Shown: positions 45,849-59,240 of the stretch, piece by piece | Layout: each line of letters opens with the position of its first letter | How positions within the stretch are numbered: the first letter of the stretch is position 1 | From: Plantago major | Taxonomy: Eukaryota; Streptophyta; Magnoliopsida; Lamiales; Plantaginaceae | DNA: 64,000 bases | Direction of reading: 5' to 3' | NCBI GenBank assembly: GCA_026545765.1 | Contig: CM048844.1 | Coordinates: 21,274,237 to 21,338,236 of the forward strand | The notes under the pieces: generated by a model | Told to the model about the DNA's origin: nothing | What the model saw: the letters and a program-made list of their open reading frames with translations, nothing else | Database searches by the model: none | Made by a program: the position numbers and the translations under genes

Positions 45849-48800
45849 ATGAGCGTCTGGAATTACGTTGTGACGGCTCACAAGCCGACGAATGTAACTC
45901 ATTCGTGTGTCGGCAATTTCACCGCTCCCAATGAGCTCAATCTCATTGTTTCGTAAGTTTTCTACGATTAATCTCTGATTTTTTGTTCGTTCGTAGTTAG
46001 AATGAAGGAATTGCTGCTAGTCAACAGTTCAGTAATCAGTTAATCCATTTTGCTGTCGGATTGGTGATTCATTGGAATTTATTTCGGTGTTTGGATACCT
46101 ACTGATGTCGCAGTGAAATGTGGAAGGAAATGAATAGAGAATTTGCTCAATTGCATTGTGTTTTGGCCGTTTTCCTTGTGCTTATGTGATTTATGTACTG
46201 TATGCTATTCGAAAGGAATATTTTTATTCCTAGACTTATGTGCACTTGGCTGTTATGTAATTGCAACAGGAAATGTACCAGGATAGAGATCCATTTGCTC
46301 TCCACGCAAGGTTTACAGGTATGAGGTCGTAGTTTGTTTTGTTTGTGATGATTCATTTCAGTTATTGTTTTTTAGTTTTCTGAAAACTACTGCATTTTAA
46401 AGAAGTTCTACAACTGAACTGACTGAAAAGCCTTCATAGAATTTGCTTAATAACATTCCTAGCCATTCCAGCGAATCCGAAAACTAGAAATGTTTTAGCA
46501 TAGTGCGAGATGAGCGTCATGGGGAGAGACAATTGAGCTGCATGCTTATATTTTTGTTGATTTCTTTTGTGGGATGAGAGCTCAGGGCAGTCCTAGCCAT
46601 TCCAGCGAATCCGAAAACTAGAAATTAATCTGGACTTAAATGTCTGGTCATAAAATCTTACGAATGTTTAATTCTGCAGCCTATGTTGGATGTGCCAATT
46701 TATGGGAGAATCGCCACACTTGAGCTTTTTCGGCCACATGTAAGTATTTGTATTGCTGATTGCAGTTTTGAACTTGACAATAATCTATTCTGCTAAGTTG
46801 CACTCTTATTCAGGAGTGCTTCACAAATTAGAAACACACATTTTATTCTTACTCTTGTTTATTTCACAGGGAGAAACTCAAGATCTCCTGTTTATCGCTA
46901 CCGAAAGATATAAATTTTGTGTCTTGCAATGGGATCCTGATAATGCTGAAGTTGTTACGAGGTATGAAAGTGTTTAGACAATTGGATGGATATCATTCGT
47001 AGAGAGTTGGCTCATTCTTGCACGTTTATAGGAGTGAGCTGTCTTGCTTCATTGACAATATGCCAGAGTAACTCTTAACATTTGAATAATTTAGTTGCCA
47101 TGACTCCTATCGATAACAAAAAAACAAATTAACTGATTTTTGTTTAGCTTGAGAGACCCCTTTGAATTCTAGGCTATTATTTTGCTGTTGTCCCCATTAT
47201 TAGTATTAATTATGAATGTTCTTAATTAATCTATTTCTTTCTATTGGGGGTGATTTCCACCATTGGAATAGGGCAATGGGAGATGTTTCCGATCGAATAG
47301 GCCGTCCGACAGACAGCGGACAGGTAATTATTTCTGGGATTTTATATGTTATGGTGTTGATGAACTTGATCTTTTTTGGTACATCCAAATAGGTCGATGT
47401 GAATTTATTTGTGGAAGAGATTGCTTGGTTAATCATTTGCCTGTCTCTATCTGCACAGATTGGCATAATTGACCCGGATTGCAGACTGATAGGACTTCAC
47501 CTATATGATGGGCTTTTCAAAGTATGGAATTGATCTTATACATTCTCTATCATCTCTTTTTACTCTGTGGAAGCTTTTTAGTACAGTTTTGCGTTCCTGT
47601 AGATTATGAGCATTTCTATTTGTTTTTAGGTCATCCCATTCGACAATAAAGGCCAGCTCAAGGAAGCATTTAATATCAGGTAATTTTTACACACAGAGAG
47701 CTTCTACTACTTATGTTCTGAATGTATAGTGGTCTTTCTTAAGAGCATACCATGCTTGGATTAGTGCCTTAAACTTTATGCTGCCACTGTGCCAGCTATT
47801 TTACCTGAAAATTCGGTTGATTGCAAGTTGGCTTTTATATTTGATGCTCAACTTCTGATATATTCATATTCAGTTAAAAGATAGAACCCTCGTGTCATAG
47901 AACTATATAGGTTAGTTGTATGATGCTATGGTTTGCGGGGAGACTTGAATGTTAGATGATCACAAACAGGTGATCTTGTGATTACAGAAAGAGGCAAAGC
48001 TTTCCCTTTTCTTTGATTTAGAAGCCGGACTAGCCTGGGTTTAGCAAAATTAAATGTTTAATATTCTGTTCGACAAAATTATAATAGCAGTTATCTTTAT
48101 AATTATGGCTCCCATTGACCCATATAAAGTGCATTGGATTTTTAGAAGTGTATATATTTCATTGTAATTCGGCAATCTAAAGAACGCCGAGTGTCCTCTC
48201 AATCTAATGTTGTATGTGTTTCCTATTCAGGCTGGAGGAGCTTCAAGTTTTGGATATCAAATTTTTGTATGGTTGCCCCAGGCCAACCATTGTTGTACTT
48301 TACCAGGTTTGATTCACTTCTGTTAACTGTAAAGTTCAGTGAACATATCTGTCTCCTTACTCCTAGAGGTTGGATGATTTGTTGTGCGCCAGTGAATCTA
48401 CTTGGTTTAAAAGTCTTTTGTAATCCAGACTGCTTACCGACACATGTTTCTGGTTTGTCCACTGTGACATCTTGCAATTTTCTTGCATCCTATGACTGAT
48501 ATATTCCTGGTTTGGCAGGACAACAAAGATGCTCGTCATGTCAAAACGTATGAGATTGCTTTGAAGGATAAAGACTTTGTTGAAGGCCCATGGTCCCAGA
48601 ACAATCTTGACAATGGAGCTGAATTGTTAATCCCAGTACCACCACCTCTTTGTGGTGTCCTAATTATTGGTGAAGAAAATATTGTCTATTGCAGCGCCTC
48701 CGCGTTCAAAGCAATCCCGATTAAACCTGTAGGTCAATAAGCTGCTGTAAGATTTGCATCAGCAGATTGTAACCATGATCTCACCTTGTGTTTGTTTTAT

Positions 48801-51800
48801 TTTTTAAGTCTATCACAAAAGCTTATGGGAGGGTTGATCCTGATGGCTCTCGCTACTTACTGAGTGATCACAATGGACTTCTAAACCTCCTAGTAATCAC
48901 CCATGAAAAGGAGAAGTGAGTTTGCTGTTTTGAGTTCCATCCTTTTTGTGACAGTTATAACTATTTTTTTTGAAGTGTTCCTGAACATTAGCCCAATTTG
49001 AAAGATTTAGCGATTCTGGTCTTTTAATGTTATTTTCTCTGGTACTTGCTAGAGTGACAGGACTCAAAATTGAACTCTTGGGAGAAACATCGGTGGCTTC
49101 GTCAATATCGTATCTTGATAATGCTGTTGTTTTTGTTGGCTCAAGCTTTGGTGATTCCCAGGTTTGTGACCTTCCACTCTAACCATTTGATATCTTACTT
49201 GGAATAGATTATGGATATTTACCGCAGCAATGCAGAATTTCACAATGTGTTTATAGATTATATTTATACTTCATAGTACCTAGAATTTGGAGTTTTGCAC
49301 CTTGATGAATAGTGAGGCTATTCACACAGTCCTCTGGTTTGCTAATGTTCCACTGCACGTAGTCATAAAATCACATACTATTGTTTATTCAGATGGCAGT
49401 AACTGACTGTTAAGACAACCTATGTTATAAACTTCAATTGCATGTCATGTGCATCAGTTTTAGTTGCTGTTAAATAAATTTCTGTACTTTTGTTCATTAT
49501 GTTCGTATGGATTTACTTGTTTTGAATCCCACAATCCAGCTTATAAAGTTGAATCTTCACCCGGACGCAAAGGGTTCATATGTTGAAGTTCTTGAAAGAT
49601 TTGTCAATTTGGGACCAATTGTGGATTTTTGTGTGGTCGATTTAGAGAGGCAAGGTCAAGGTCAGGTTGTAACTTGCTCAGGAGCCTATAAAGATGGTTC
49701 TCTTCGTATTGTTCGCAATGGAATTGGGATTAATGAGCAGGTAAAGCTCACTCAGTCATAAGCTATTATTTTTTAAAAGAGTCACTTCCTCAGTATCATC
49801 ACTGTTCATTGTCAATTTGTCATTTATAGGCATCTGTAGAGCTTCAGGGTATTAAAGGGATGTGGTCCTTGAGATCTGCCACAGATGATCCTTATGATAC
49901 GTTCTTGGTTGTAAGCTTTATCAGTGAGACGCGTATTCTTGCAATGAACATGGAGGATGAATTGGAAGAAACTGAAATAGATGGTTTTTGCTCTAGTGTC
50001 CAGACATTATTCTGTCACGATGCAGTATTTGATCAACTTGTGCAGGTAAATTGTTATTGATTTTAATTTTTTTGTTAGATCATCAGAATATAACTTTACT
50101 TTATCTGATGAGTCATGATGCCCATGTGCAATAACCTGCAAATAGGACCATATCTATACCAAAAATTGCATATATGCCTTGATGTTTTCGTAGGAGCAAG
50201 TGAGAAACATGTATATCTTTCATTTATTGGGTAAAAGTTGCCTGAAAAGATAGGGTGGATAGGCATAAATTGGTGCTGGCTTATACTTGAAAGTCATTAC
50301 ATGTGCCAGTAGTATCTCGCTAGAGTTCATCCGATCTGCATTTAACCTTTATTTGTGTATGTATGTATCATGTGTAGCGCTTTCCAAGAGTTCAGGCTTG
50401 TTGTACACTTTCTCGGAATCATGAGTATGATGCTGGAGCTACTTCTCATTCTTTGTTTCGCATATTTAATTACTTCTAACAGTGAAAAAAGATGACTGAG
50501 ATATGTTATAGTATTAATAGTGTAACTTTTACATGGGAAAAAACCGTCACAAAGAGTTGGGTCTTTGAGGCCACATAAAGTGGGAAAGGTGTGCAGCTAG
50601 GGAGTATAATTTCATTCACATAATGTATAGTTCTTGAAGACAATAAATTAAATAATAAGCAGTGAGTGATTTATCTATCGTGCAGAAGATTGTATGGGCA
50701 TATTATATAATGCTTGGGTACCTTGTAAGCTTATTGCTATAGCAGCCCTCAGCTGAAAAATTAATCATGCAGGTTACTTCAGCTTCAGTCAGATTGGTCA
50801 GTAGTACGACCAGAGTGCTGCGTGATGAATGGCATGCACCATCTGGGTATTCAGTTAATGTTGCGACAGCCAATGCCACCCAGGTTTGTATCCTACTAGT
50901 TAGGTGTTGGGTTCAGTTTGTTTGGAAAATTCTGCAAGAGAGACTGTATCTATATTATTGCCTGTCAACATGGGCAGTGTTATCATCTCTACTTCTAGAG
51001 TTTTCAAAATAGAACTATGACATGACCACGTCTTTCTTCGTTTTCTGTTTATAGTTCTATAAGCAAACCTTGTGTGGAGCTCATTAGAAATAATTTTTGT
51101 TGTTCTTTATCGAAGAATGTACATAGTTAAAGTTACATAACATAGAGTAGACTGCAAGCTTAACTCTGGCTTCTTTCTGGAGAACTGAGCCTTAAATATC
51201 ATGTGTTTATCCACTTTCTCATTATGCTTTTTCCATGTCCAGGCTTCCTGAATTTGTTGTGCATATGTTGACAGGTTCTGTTGGCTACTGGTGGAGGTCA
51301 TTTGGTCTATCTGGAAATAGGTGATGGTCAATTAACAGAAAAGACGCATGCCCAGTTGGAGTATGACATCTCATGCCTGGACATTAATCCTATTGGTGAT
51401 AATCCAAATTGTAGCCAACTAGCAGCAGTTGGAATGTGGACGGATATCAGCGTTCGAATATTTTCGCTTCCTGACTTGAATCTTATTACGAAGGAGCATT
51501 TGGGAGGTGAAATAATACCTCGTTCTGTGCTACTGTGTTCTTTCGAAGGGGTAATTTTCATTCTTGAAATTTGACCTTTTGTATAGTTATACTGATTCCA
51601 CTTCTCTTAATTTATAGTCCTTCCCAATTCCTAAGCGATGTCTGGAATCAAATAGTTCAATAGGAACATGTTTGGTTCTTGCAAGATCTAACTGCAATAA
51701 GATGACATTTATGCTTATTTTGCAAATGCAGATATCTTACTTGTTATGCGCTCTTGGAGATGGACATCTCTTGAATTTTGTGTTGAATACTAGTAATGGT

Positions 51801-54470
51801 GAGCTGGCAGAGAGGAAAAAAGTGTCTTTAGGGACACAACCAATCACACTGCGTACTTTCTCGTCCAAGAATACCACTCATGTTTTCGCTGCTTCAGATA
51901 GACCAACTGTCATTTACAGCAGCAACAAGAAGTTGCTTTATAGTAATGTAAATCTAAAAGAAGTTAGCCACATGTGCCCCTTCAACTCTGCTGCGTTTCC
52001 TGACAGGTAAAGAATGAATTTACTTTCATAAGATTACCGGTTTCCTTTAGTAATCACTAATTAGCATGTGCATGTTCTCACTCTTATCGGACTCTGGGTT
52101 TTGGGTTTTCTACCATCTCCTTTCTTCTTTTTTTGGGGACATTTTGTTGGAGCTATGGTTTCAATGACCAATATTTTTGGAACAGCCTAGCTATTGCTAA
52201 AGAAGGTGAATTGACAATTGGCACCATTGATGACATTCAAAAACTTCACATACGCACTATCCCGCTTGGCGAGCAAGCACGACGTATATGCCATCAGGAA
52301 CAGACCAGAACCTTTGCTGTATGTAGTTTGAAGTACAACCAGGCAAGTGCTGAGGAGCTTGAGATGCACTTTGTCCGTCTCATAGACGACCAGACTTTTG
52401 ACTTCATATCAACGTATCCACTGGATCAGTTTGAGCATGGCTGTTCCATTCTTAGCTGCTCATTCTCTGATGACAGTAATGTTTACTACTGCGTTGGGAC
52501 TGCATATGTAGTTTCAGAAGAAAATGAGCCTACCAAGGTAACTACTTGTCAGTTGTGTTGCAGTTTCTGTTATTTCCTATAATGCATGTCTCTTGTACTC
52601 CTTTAGCCTTTTAAAGCTCAATACGCTTCACATTTTGGGCGGTCCAAAGAATTTATTGCCATTAAAAGATTAGTTTTTACCTTGAACAATTTGAATTTCT
52701 GTTGCTTTATTCATCTGACATAAAAAAACTACTTACAATTTTGTTTCAAATTTTTATCAATTTTTTATCATTTAAAAAAAGGATATGTGAATAGTGAATT
52801 TGAATGTTAATTTTTTAAAAGCCGAGGGACTATCCTTTTCCAATTCTTTGTTCATTGTTTGTAACTTCCAAAACCTTCCCTTATCTCTAATGTTTGTGTC
52901 TTCTGCTTACTGCACCTATGTTTTTACCATTTATGTACTGTTTATAGTTTCCTGTCATAATTTCAGGGTCGAATACTAGTTTTTGTCGTAGAAGATGGAA
53001 AACTCCAACTAATTGTAGAAAAAGAAACCAAAGGAGCTGTTTACTCCCTCAATGCATTTAATGGGAAACTGCTTGCTGCTATTAATCAGAAGATTCAGCT
53101 GTACAAATGGATGCTCCGAGATGATGGTTCTCGGGAGTTGCAGTCTGAATGCGGTCATCATGGACACATACTCGCCCTTTACGTACAAACTAGGGGGGAT
53201 TTTATTGTTGTGGGCGACCTTATGAAATCAATATCCCTTCTAATTTACAAGGTAACGATGTCTGACTTGAAGTATGCTCGAGGGCATATTGTCATACACA
53301 TAGAAACCATTTTATTTATCTTCTTTTGTTGCTTTGTTTTGCTTCCTCTCTTCCTTTCAAGCGTTGAAACCCTTTGCAAAAATCCAAAACACTAGAGAGT
53401 TGTATGTTTTAGGAGAAGAAGGTTAAGTTGTAGAAACCAAGTTAAAGCAGAGGTGACCTAAGAAGTAGGTAGAAGTTAATCTAAAACGTATTTGGTAAAA
53501 AGAATCAATAATATACTTTAGGTTTTTCAAGTTAACTTCGCAATAATAACATACAAAGTTAGACCAAAACATTATAAACTAACTCAAATGAATTGGAGCA
53601 TGTTAGGAATAGAGTACATTAAAAATGACACTTCGATGAACAAACATGTCAAGGTTAGCTTTGATGAATACAATCATACCGTAGGAAGCAATATGCAGAT
53701 TAGCTCTAGTTGTTTTCTGCTTATTTTTGAGCATCAGTTTGGAGCTTGGTTTACCCTCCAGAACCACTTTGCGCTTACTGAAACCAAAGAAGTGCTTATT
53801 TAAAAGCATGTGAAAATACTTGCACCTAATTAGTTACGTTTTTCAGAATTTATTTTAGTTTCTTCTAAAATCTTCATTTGCTATTATATGCAGCACGAGG
53901 AGGGTGCTATCGAGGAGCGTATGACTACAATGCAAATTGGATGTCAGCTGTTGAGATTCTTGATGATGACATCTACATTGGAGCTGAGAATAACTACAAT
54001 CTCATCACAGTCCGAAAAAATAGTGAAGGAGCAACTGATGAGGAACGTGGACGCCTAGAGGTTGTAGGTGAATATCACCTTGGGGAGTTTGTTAATCGAT
54101 TCCGACATGGTTCGCTTGTGATGAGATTGCCTGATTCTGATGTTGGTCAAATTCCAACCGTCATATTCGAACTATTAACGGGTTAATAGGTGTCATTGCT
54201 TCGCTTCCTCACGAACAGTATGTCTTCTTGGAGAAGCTGCAGACAAATCTGAGGAAAGTGATCAAAGGTGTTGGAGGACTGAGCCATGAGCAGTGGAGGT
54301 CGTTCTACAGTGAGAAGAAAAATGTTGAATCTAAGAACTTTTTGGATGGAGATCTAATCGAGTCGTTCTTAGATCTTGGCCGGAAACGGATGGATGAAAT
54401 TTCAAAAGCAATGAGCATTCCTGTCGAGGAACTGATGAAGAGAGTTGAAGAGTTGACTAGATTGCACTGA
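45849..54470 (+). CDS. DDB1: DDB1, UV-damaged DNA-binding protein 1 (CUL4 adaptor), 19 exons with two frame breaks in the last
   Basis: Exons: 45849-45952, 46270-46318, 46680-46739, 46870-46961, 47272-47323, 47459-47521, 47630-47679, 48231-48306, 48519-48728, 48809-48915, 49053-49161, 49540-49740, 49830-50045, 50773-50883, 51275-51550, 51732-52006, 52186-52537, 52967-53251, 53894-54470. Exons 1-18 join without a break to 896 residues closely matching plant DDB1 (start [14 protein letters not shown]). DDB1 has three WD40-type propellers and a helical C-terminal domain; it links CUL4-RBX1 to DCAF substrate receptors in the nucleus for DNA repair and light signalling. In exon 19 four bases appear missing near 53920 and one near 54172; as written, the frame stops at 54056-54058, giving about 950 residues instead of about 1089. 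The remaining two frames still encode the family sequence to R-V-E-E-L-T-R-L-H at 54470. Confidence 0.92.
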
Positions 54471-55521
54471 GTCTATTCATACTCCATGTGGATTTTGTGT
54501 TTTCCTGGGTCATTTCCATGCCATCACAGGTTGCTAATTTGTTTGATTGGCCAGTGTATCCATAATACGATGGCATGTGGAGCTCTCGTTGGTCCTTGTT
54601 CTCTTGGAATGTGAGTGAAGTTTTTGGTTAGCAGTACAATGTCTATAAAGATGGATGTTCGAGTTATGCTTAACGGGTTCTCGACGTGTGGCTGGCAGTG
54701 TATAATATCACTTACAAACCTCTTGTTCTGAATTTGTGTTCCGTGCTTAATGCTATTATTCTTTTATCGTGTTTGTAGAATAATCAAGCATATTACAAAT
54801 CTATATGGAACCCTTTTTTTCTTTTCTTTTTAGTTCTGTTTGAAAAGCTACAATGTGTATTCTGTATATTCCTGTGATTTATTGAGCTGGACGCGGTTTT
54901 ATTGGTATGTTTATTACTTACCGAGGATTTTAGAGCATTGAGTGCTAATTGGTTTGTTTGACCGACCAAACTGAAACTTCGCAAGTTTATCTCGCTTTTA
55001 ACTTCGTGCGATTCGTAGCTTGTAAATTATGGATGTTCCAAGTTCTACCCTAGATCACCTGGAGCGAGTGCGAAAGTGCAAGCGGGAGTATAAATCAAAA
55101 AGCATCAAAACTTTAAAAAATATGAAGACGCGAGCGCCTTAAAGCGTGTTGCAATAAATACATAAAACAGATTTTTATCTATACTAAATACTTAATACGT
55201 TTCAAAATTATATTTTAAATCAAAAATAATGTACAACTTAGAGATTCTATATGCATATAAGATGAAATTATAAATGTATACCTTAGAAATGTAAATTATT
55301 ACTCTGCGGCTTTGAAAATATGTAAAAATAAACTAAATAATTTGAAAGCGACATAAAGCGAACTAAAAGCATTAAGCGACATAAAACACGAGCGACGACA
55401 CTTTAGAAGCTTTAAGGTGATTTAGGTTCTACCTAAATGGATTTGACCTCCACAATTATTAGACCAATGGCCCGAATTTCTCTCAATCCCTGGGTTTGGT
55501 AAAATGCAGTTTGATCGAGGG
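54471..55521. other. DDB1 3' region and spacer
   Basis: The first 350 bases are probably the 3' untranslated region. No gene is seen. 55110-55420 has scattered CGAGCG/AAGCG words (GACGCGAGCGCC, AAAGCGACATAAAGCG) but no clear unit. Confidence 0.5.
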
Positions 55522-56413
55522 TGGGTTAAATGCATAACACCCCCTGAGTTATATTATTAATAATGTGCGCGAAACCCTCTTGAGTTAACGAATTAGTACC
55601 AAACCCCCTTGAGTTATTAAAATGGACACAAAACCCCCCAACCGTTATTTTTAGAGTGTTTGAGGTACACTCATTAGGTGCGATTATAGATGTTTGTTTA
55701 CGTTTTCTTACACCAAATCAATGCAAAAAAAAAAAACCCATAGTTATATATGTGCAAAATTCAATGGTATTCTTATAAAGTCATTGCAATACCCCTATTA
55801 CATTAATATAAATATAAATGATGAATGTGTATTGTGTGCAGTTGGACTCGTTAGTCCAATTTTTTGAAATTATTAAAATAAACTAAAATTTGAGCTATTA
55901 AAAAATAATTAAAAAATCTACTTTTTTCCTGGTTAAATCAATAAAAAAAATTGATCACACACGACTGGTTATATAACACTGAGATACATACATAACAATT
56001 ATAGATAACACTAATTAAAATTGTCAACACATATCAACAACATATACCAGTTCATTATTAGTCATGTAAACGGAAAAAAAAAAGTGAAGTCAAGATATTA
56101 AACTGAAACTAAGAATGACCAGTCCACCTAATCGCGTTAATTTGGAGTAAGAAAACATAAAAGAACATGCCTAGTCGCACCTAATACGACCGTACCTCAT
56201 ACGCTATAAAAAAAAACGGCTGAGGGGGTTTTAGGCACATGTTTTAATAACTCAGGGGGTTTCGTGCACATTTTCATAACTAATGAACTAATTTATTAAC
56301 TCAGAGGGGTTTCGTGCACATTTTTTAATAACTCAAGGGGATTTAGTACTAATTCGATAACTCAAGGTTTCACAAACATTATTAATAACTCGGGGGTATT
56401 GTGCATTTAACCC
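55522..56413. mobile_element. 0.9-kb foldback/MULE-type MITE with long inverted arms, TSD GATC(G/A)AGGG
   Basis: The left end GGGTTAAATGCATAACACCCC mirrors the right (GGGGGTATTGTGCATTTAACC), and the arms stay complementary for about 180 bases with the repeated phrase CCCCTTGAGTTATTAA. Flanks are GATCGAGGG (55513-55521) and GATCAAGGG (56414-56422), a 9-base duplication with one change, as for Mutator-type elements. Inside is AT-rich noncoding DNA. Within each arm the CCC(C/T)TGAGTTA phrase recurs three times or more. Confidence 0.8.
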
Positions 56414-56422
56414 GATCAAGGG

Positions 56423-57144
56423 TTGAAATTCCCATAAAATGCTTTGTTAGGTAGGCAATAAATAGATACCGTAAAACTATGTTAGAAGTTAGTTTTTTCT
56501 ACCCTACAACATGTTGCACTACCTCCTAGTGCTTTAATGTGTTGTACAGTATAATATTTAATGCATATGGTACAACCATGGTACAACCTGTAAAGCACCA
56601 GGAGGTATTGCAACATGCGGTAGGGAAGAGGAAACCGTTAGAAGTTTTACATTGATTCACTTTACATGTACTACGGTTTAAAGTTTATATTTAACAGGTT
56701 TCAGATGGGTGTCAAGTGGATAATTCTTTTTACATTGACGTTTAGTAGCATGATCCAAATCTTAATAGCCAGATATGTAAACCCATATTGATATTATATA
56801 AACCCATATAAAAACATGTTTAGTATGAATTAGGATTAGTACATCCAAATATTACAAATCTAATCTTTGTTTAGTATAATGAACTGTTAATACCATTTAA
56901 CTACTTCTAACTATTAACACCACTTAAAAATAACTATTTAGCTTTAACTCAAGATGACCTATGACTTCTCATAATTTAATCACGTCAAACTTGTGAAGTA
57001 CTAAATGGTTTGAAAAAATGTTCTACACCATAATTCATGTACAATTGATGTGGTATTAATCATAAAATTATAAACAACGCAGCTAGCTTACGTCTCTGAT
57101 ATTACTATTGGTATAACACAGTTTCTGCATGAAAACAACTAGTT
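56423..57144. other. Spacer
   Basis: AT-rich, no supported gene. 56500-56620 contains an imperfect inverted pair (ACCTCCTAGTGCTTTA and GTAAAGCACCAGGAGGTA) about 50 bases apart. Confidence 0.45.
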
Positions 57145-57468
57145 TTACCGGAGAAAATATATATGGAAACAAAACTCTATACACATAATTAAGCTAATGA
57201 TCATAAACAAATGGAAAATTAAACAGATGCCTGCTAAATGCATTTCATCTTCAAGACCTCCCGCACTAGGCAAAATTTTACAAAGCCTACCAAATGCGTT
57301 CCTATCAACTCTCAGTTGTTCGATGCAGACAATGCCATTTTCTCGAACAAGATTACTAAGGCGTTCAATTTGTTTGTGAATCTTTTTAATCATATTATAT
57401 CGCTTACTTCTTTTAAACTTTCGCGATTCTTGATGACGCATAGTACAATACCACAATACCATGAGCAT
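57145..57468 (-). pseudogene. Orphan N-terminal exon of a PIF/Harbinger (ALP1/HARBI1-like) transposase
   Basis: A minus-strand frame of 107 residues contains C-I-E-Q-L-R-V-D-R-N-A-F-G-R-L-C-K-I-L-P-S, followed by A-G-G-L. This matches the conserved block found before the nuclease domain in plant Harbinger-derived proteins (C-x-x-x-L-R-M-x-x-x-x-F-x-x-L-C-x-x-L..G-L). The homology ends near 57230 and the frame runs into AT-rich DNA. No DDE nuclease domain was found downstream (left). It is probably a fragment; a spliced gene with distant exons is possible but unsupported. Confidence 0.55.
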
Positions 57469-57576
57469 GAACTTGCTTTTCGTTTTAATAATAGTAAATA
57501 TAAGAATATAATGAAATGGGTAGAAAAGCTAGCATCGATCCATCAAATCAGAACAAGAAATGAAAAAAAAAATATA

Positions 57577-57829
57577 CTCACTCCGTTCTATAAATCTCTT
57601 TCCATTTTTCTTTTGCACAACTTTTAAAAAGTTTGAGTAAAAAATGGGTTTATATAGATAAAATAATAAGTATATGGTAAAATGTAAGAAATAGAATTGA
57701 TAAAGTATGAAAGAGAGGAATTAAAATATTAATAATGGAGACAGTGGGTTTTCATAAAAGGAAATTGAAAGTTTTTTAATGGAACGCTTAAAATGGAAAA
57801 ATTGAAAGATTTTAGTGGAATAGAGGGAG
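57577..57829. mobile_element. Stowaway-like MITE
   Basis: Left CTCACTCCGTTCTATAAATCTC and right GTGGAATAGAGGGAG are inverted, with TA on both sides; AAGTATGAAAGAG and GGAAATTGAAAG in the interior resemble 63499-63746. Confidence 0.75.
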
Positions 57830-59240
57830 TATAAAGAATATGTAATTCAATTCCACTTGGACAAGAAATTACTTAACACGAAACAAGCACATGAATGTAT
57901 ATAATGAAAACCAATGAAACATGAAAAATATCAACATCAAAAAATTGCCTCTAATTAATTCACTTTAATTTGAAGAACTGAACAAAATTCTACAGTAGGT
58001 CTAGTCTGTTGACGGCAAGAGTAGCTAGGTTTTTTCCTGGGGCAACGGAAGTGGTTTTGCTAATGATTGGAAGGAGATCAAGAAAAGATGGAAACTATGT
58101 CGAGATTTAGCAGGACTCTGAAAATAATCAGGCTATAGCTGAAAGATTCTGATAAAAATTGCGCCACATAGTGATAGATGAGAAGAGATGGACCGGAGAT
58201 TTATACGTATTGAAGAATATACGATTGTAGAGCCAGATATACAATATGGGTTTATATGCGGGCTTGACATATAAGCATGTATTGGCCCGAATTTTAGTAG
58301 AGTTTACTAAACACAGATTAACCATTATTATGATTCATTATATGGCTTTATTCAGCCCAATACAGCCTACTGAATGCCTAAACGAATGAGTTTTATACTG
58401 ATTTATACAGGTCATGAAAAATCCTATAAGAGCAGGTCAAAATTGTCACCCATTCGAGAAAAATATAGATAAAAGAGAAATCTTTATCTTATTTTCACCG
58501 GGCGATAGTGGAGTAACAGTTTGGAGGCGATGGTTTAAGTACTCATGTCTTTTATTGTTCTCTTGTAATATCGTGGAAAGGTTTTTGGAGGGATTTTTTG
58601 GTTTGGGAATGTGTAGTTTTGAATTATAGATGTGGATGTTGTTAGGTGATATGGACCAAAGATAGGTACATGCATCTCTTATGCTCTTGGGATTGTTATC
58701 AATAATAATTTTATCGATTCCAAAAAAAAAAAAAAAAAAACAAAAAACAAAAAACGTCACCGAATAGCATGGGACAATATTTCCATACAACATGGTTGTG
58801 TCATTACCGGAGTTGTAACATGTTACATATATCAAGATGCTCTTCAATGGTGGCAAGATGTGTAAAGTTACTTTTTTTTATATAATTTGGTGGGCACGTT
58901 AGTAATGCATGGAGTTTCATGTAGAATTGAAAATGAGTATAAAGTCCAAAACATTTACGGTTTCTAATTAAATCATGTTGAATCCATGTATTACCTCAAT
59001 CAAAAGGCCTTGTGACTGAATAGTCAAAAAAAAAAAATCCCTCTAATACAACAGTTATGACGTGAATCAAGTCATAAAAGATATGGTGGGCAAGCATGCC
59101 CACATTTGTACCAATACAACAGTGAGAAACTAAATGACTATCATCATGAAAAGAAGGGGCATTTCAACTAATGTGCTATTGACATATTGAGTATGGAAAA
59201 TTCTTTTGAATCAAAGAAGATGAAGTAAAACTTGCAGAAA
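57830..59240. other. Spacer between a MITE and CCC1
   Basis: No gene is supported. An 18-A run lies at 58723-58740. The part nearest 59240 is probably the 3' untranslated region of CCC1, which is on the minus strand. Confidence 0.45.

Noticed and set aside
48191-48499. Plus-strand frame of 102 residues
   Set aside because: Overlaps DDB1 exon 8 in a different frame; the exon frame gives the conserved protein.
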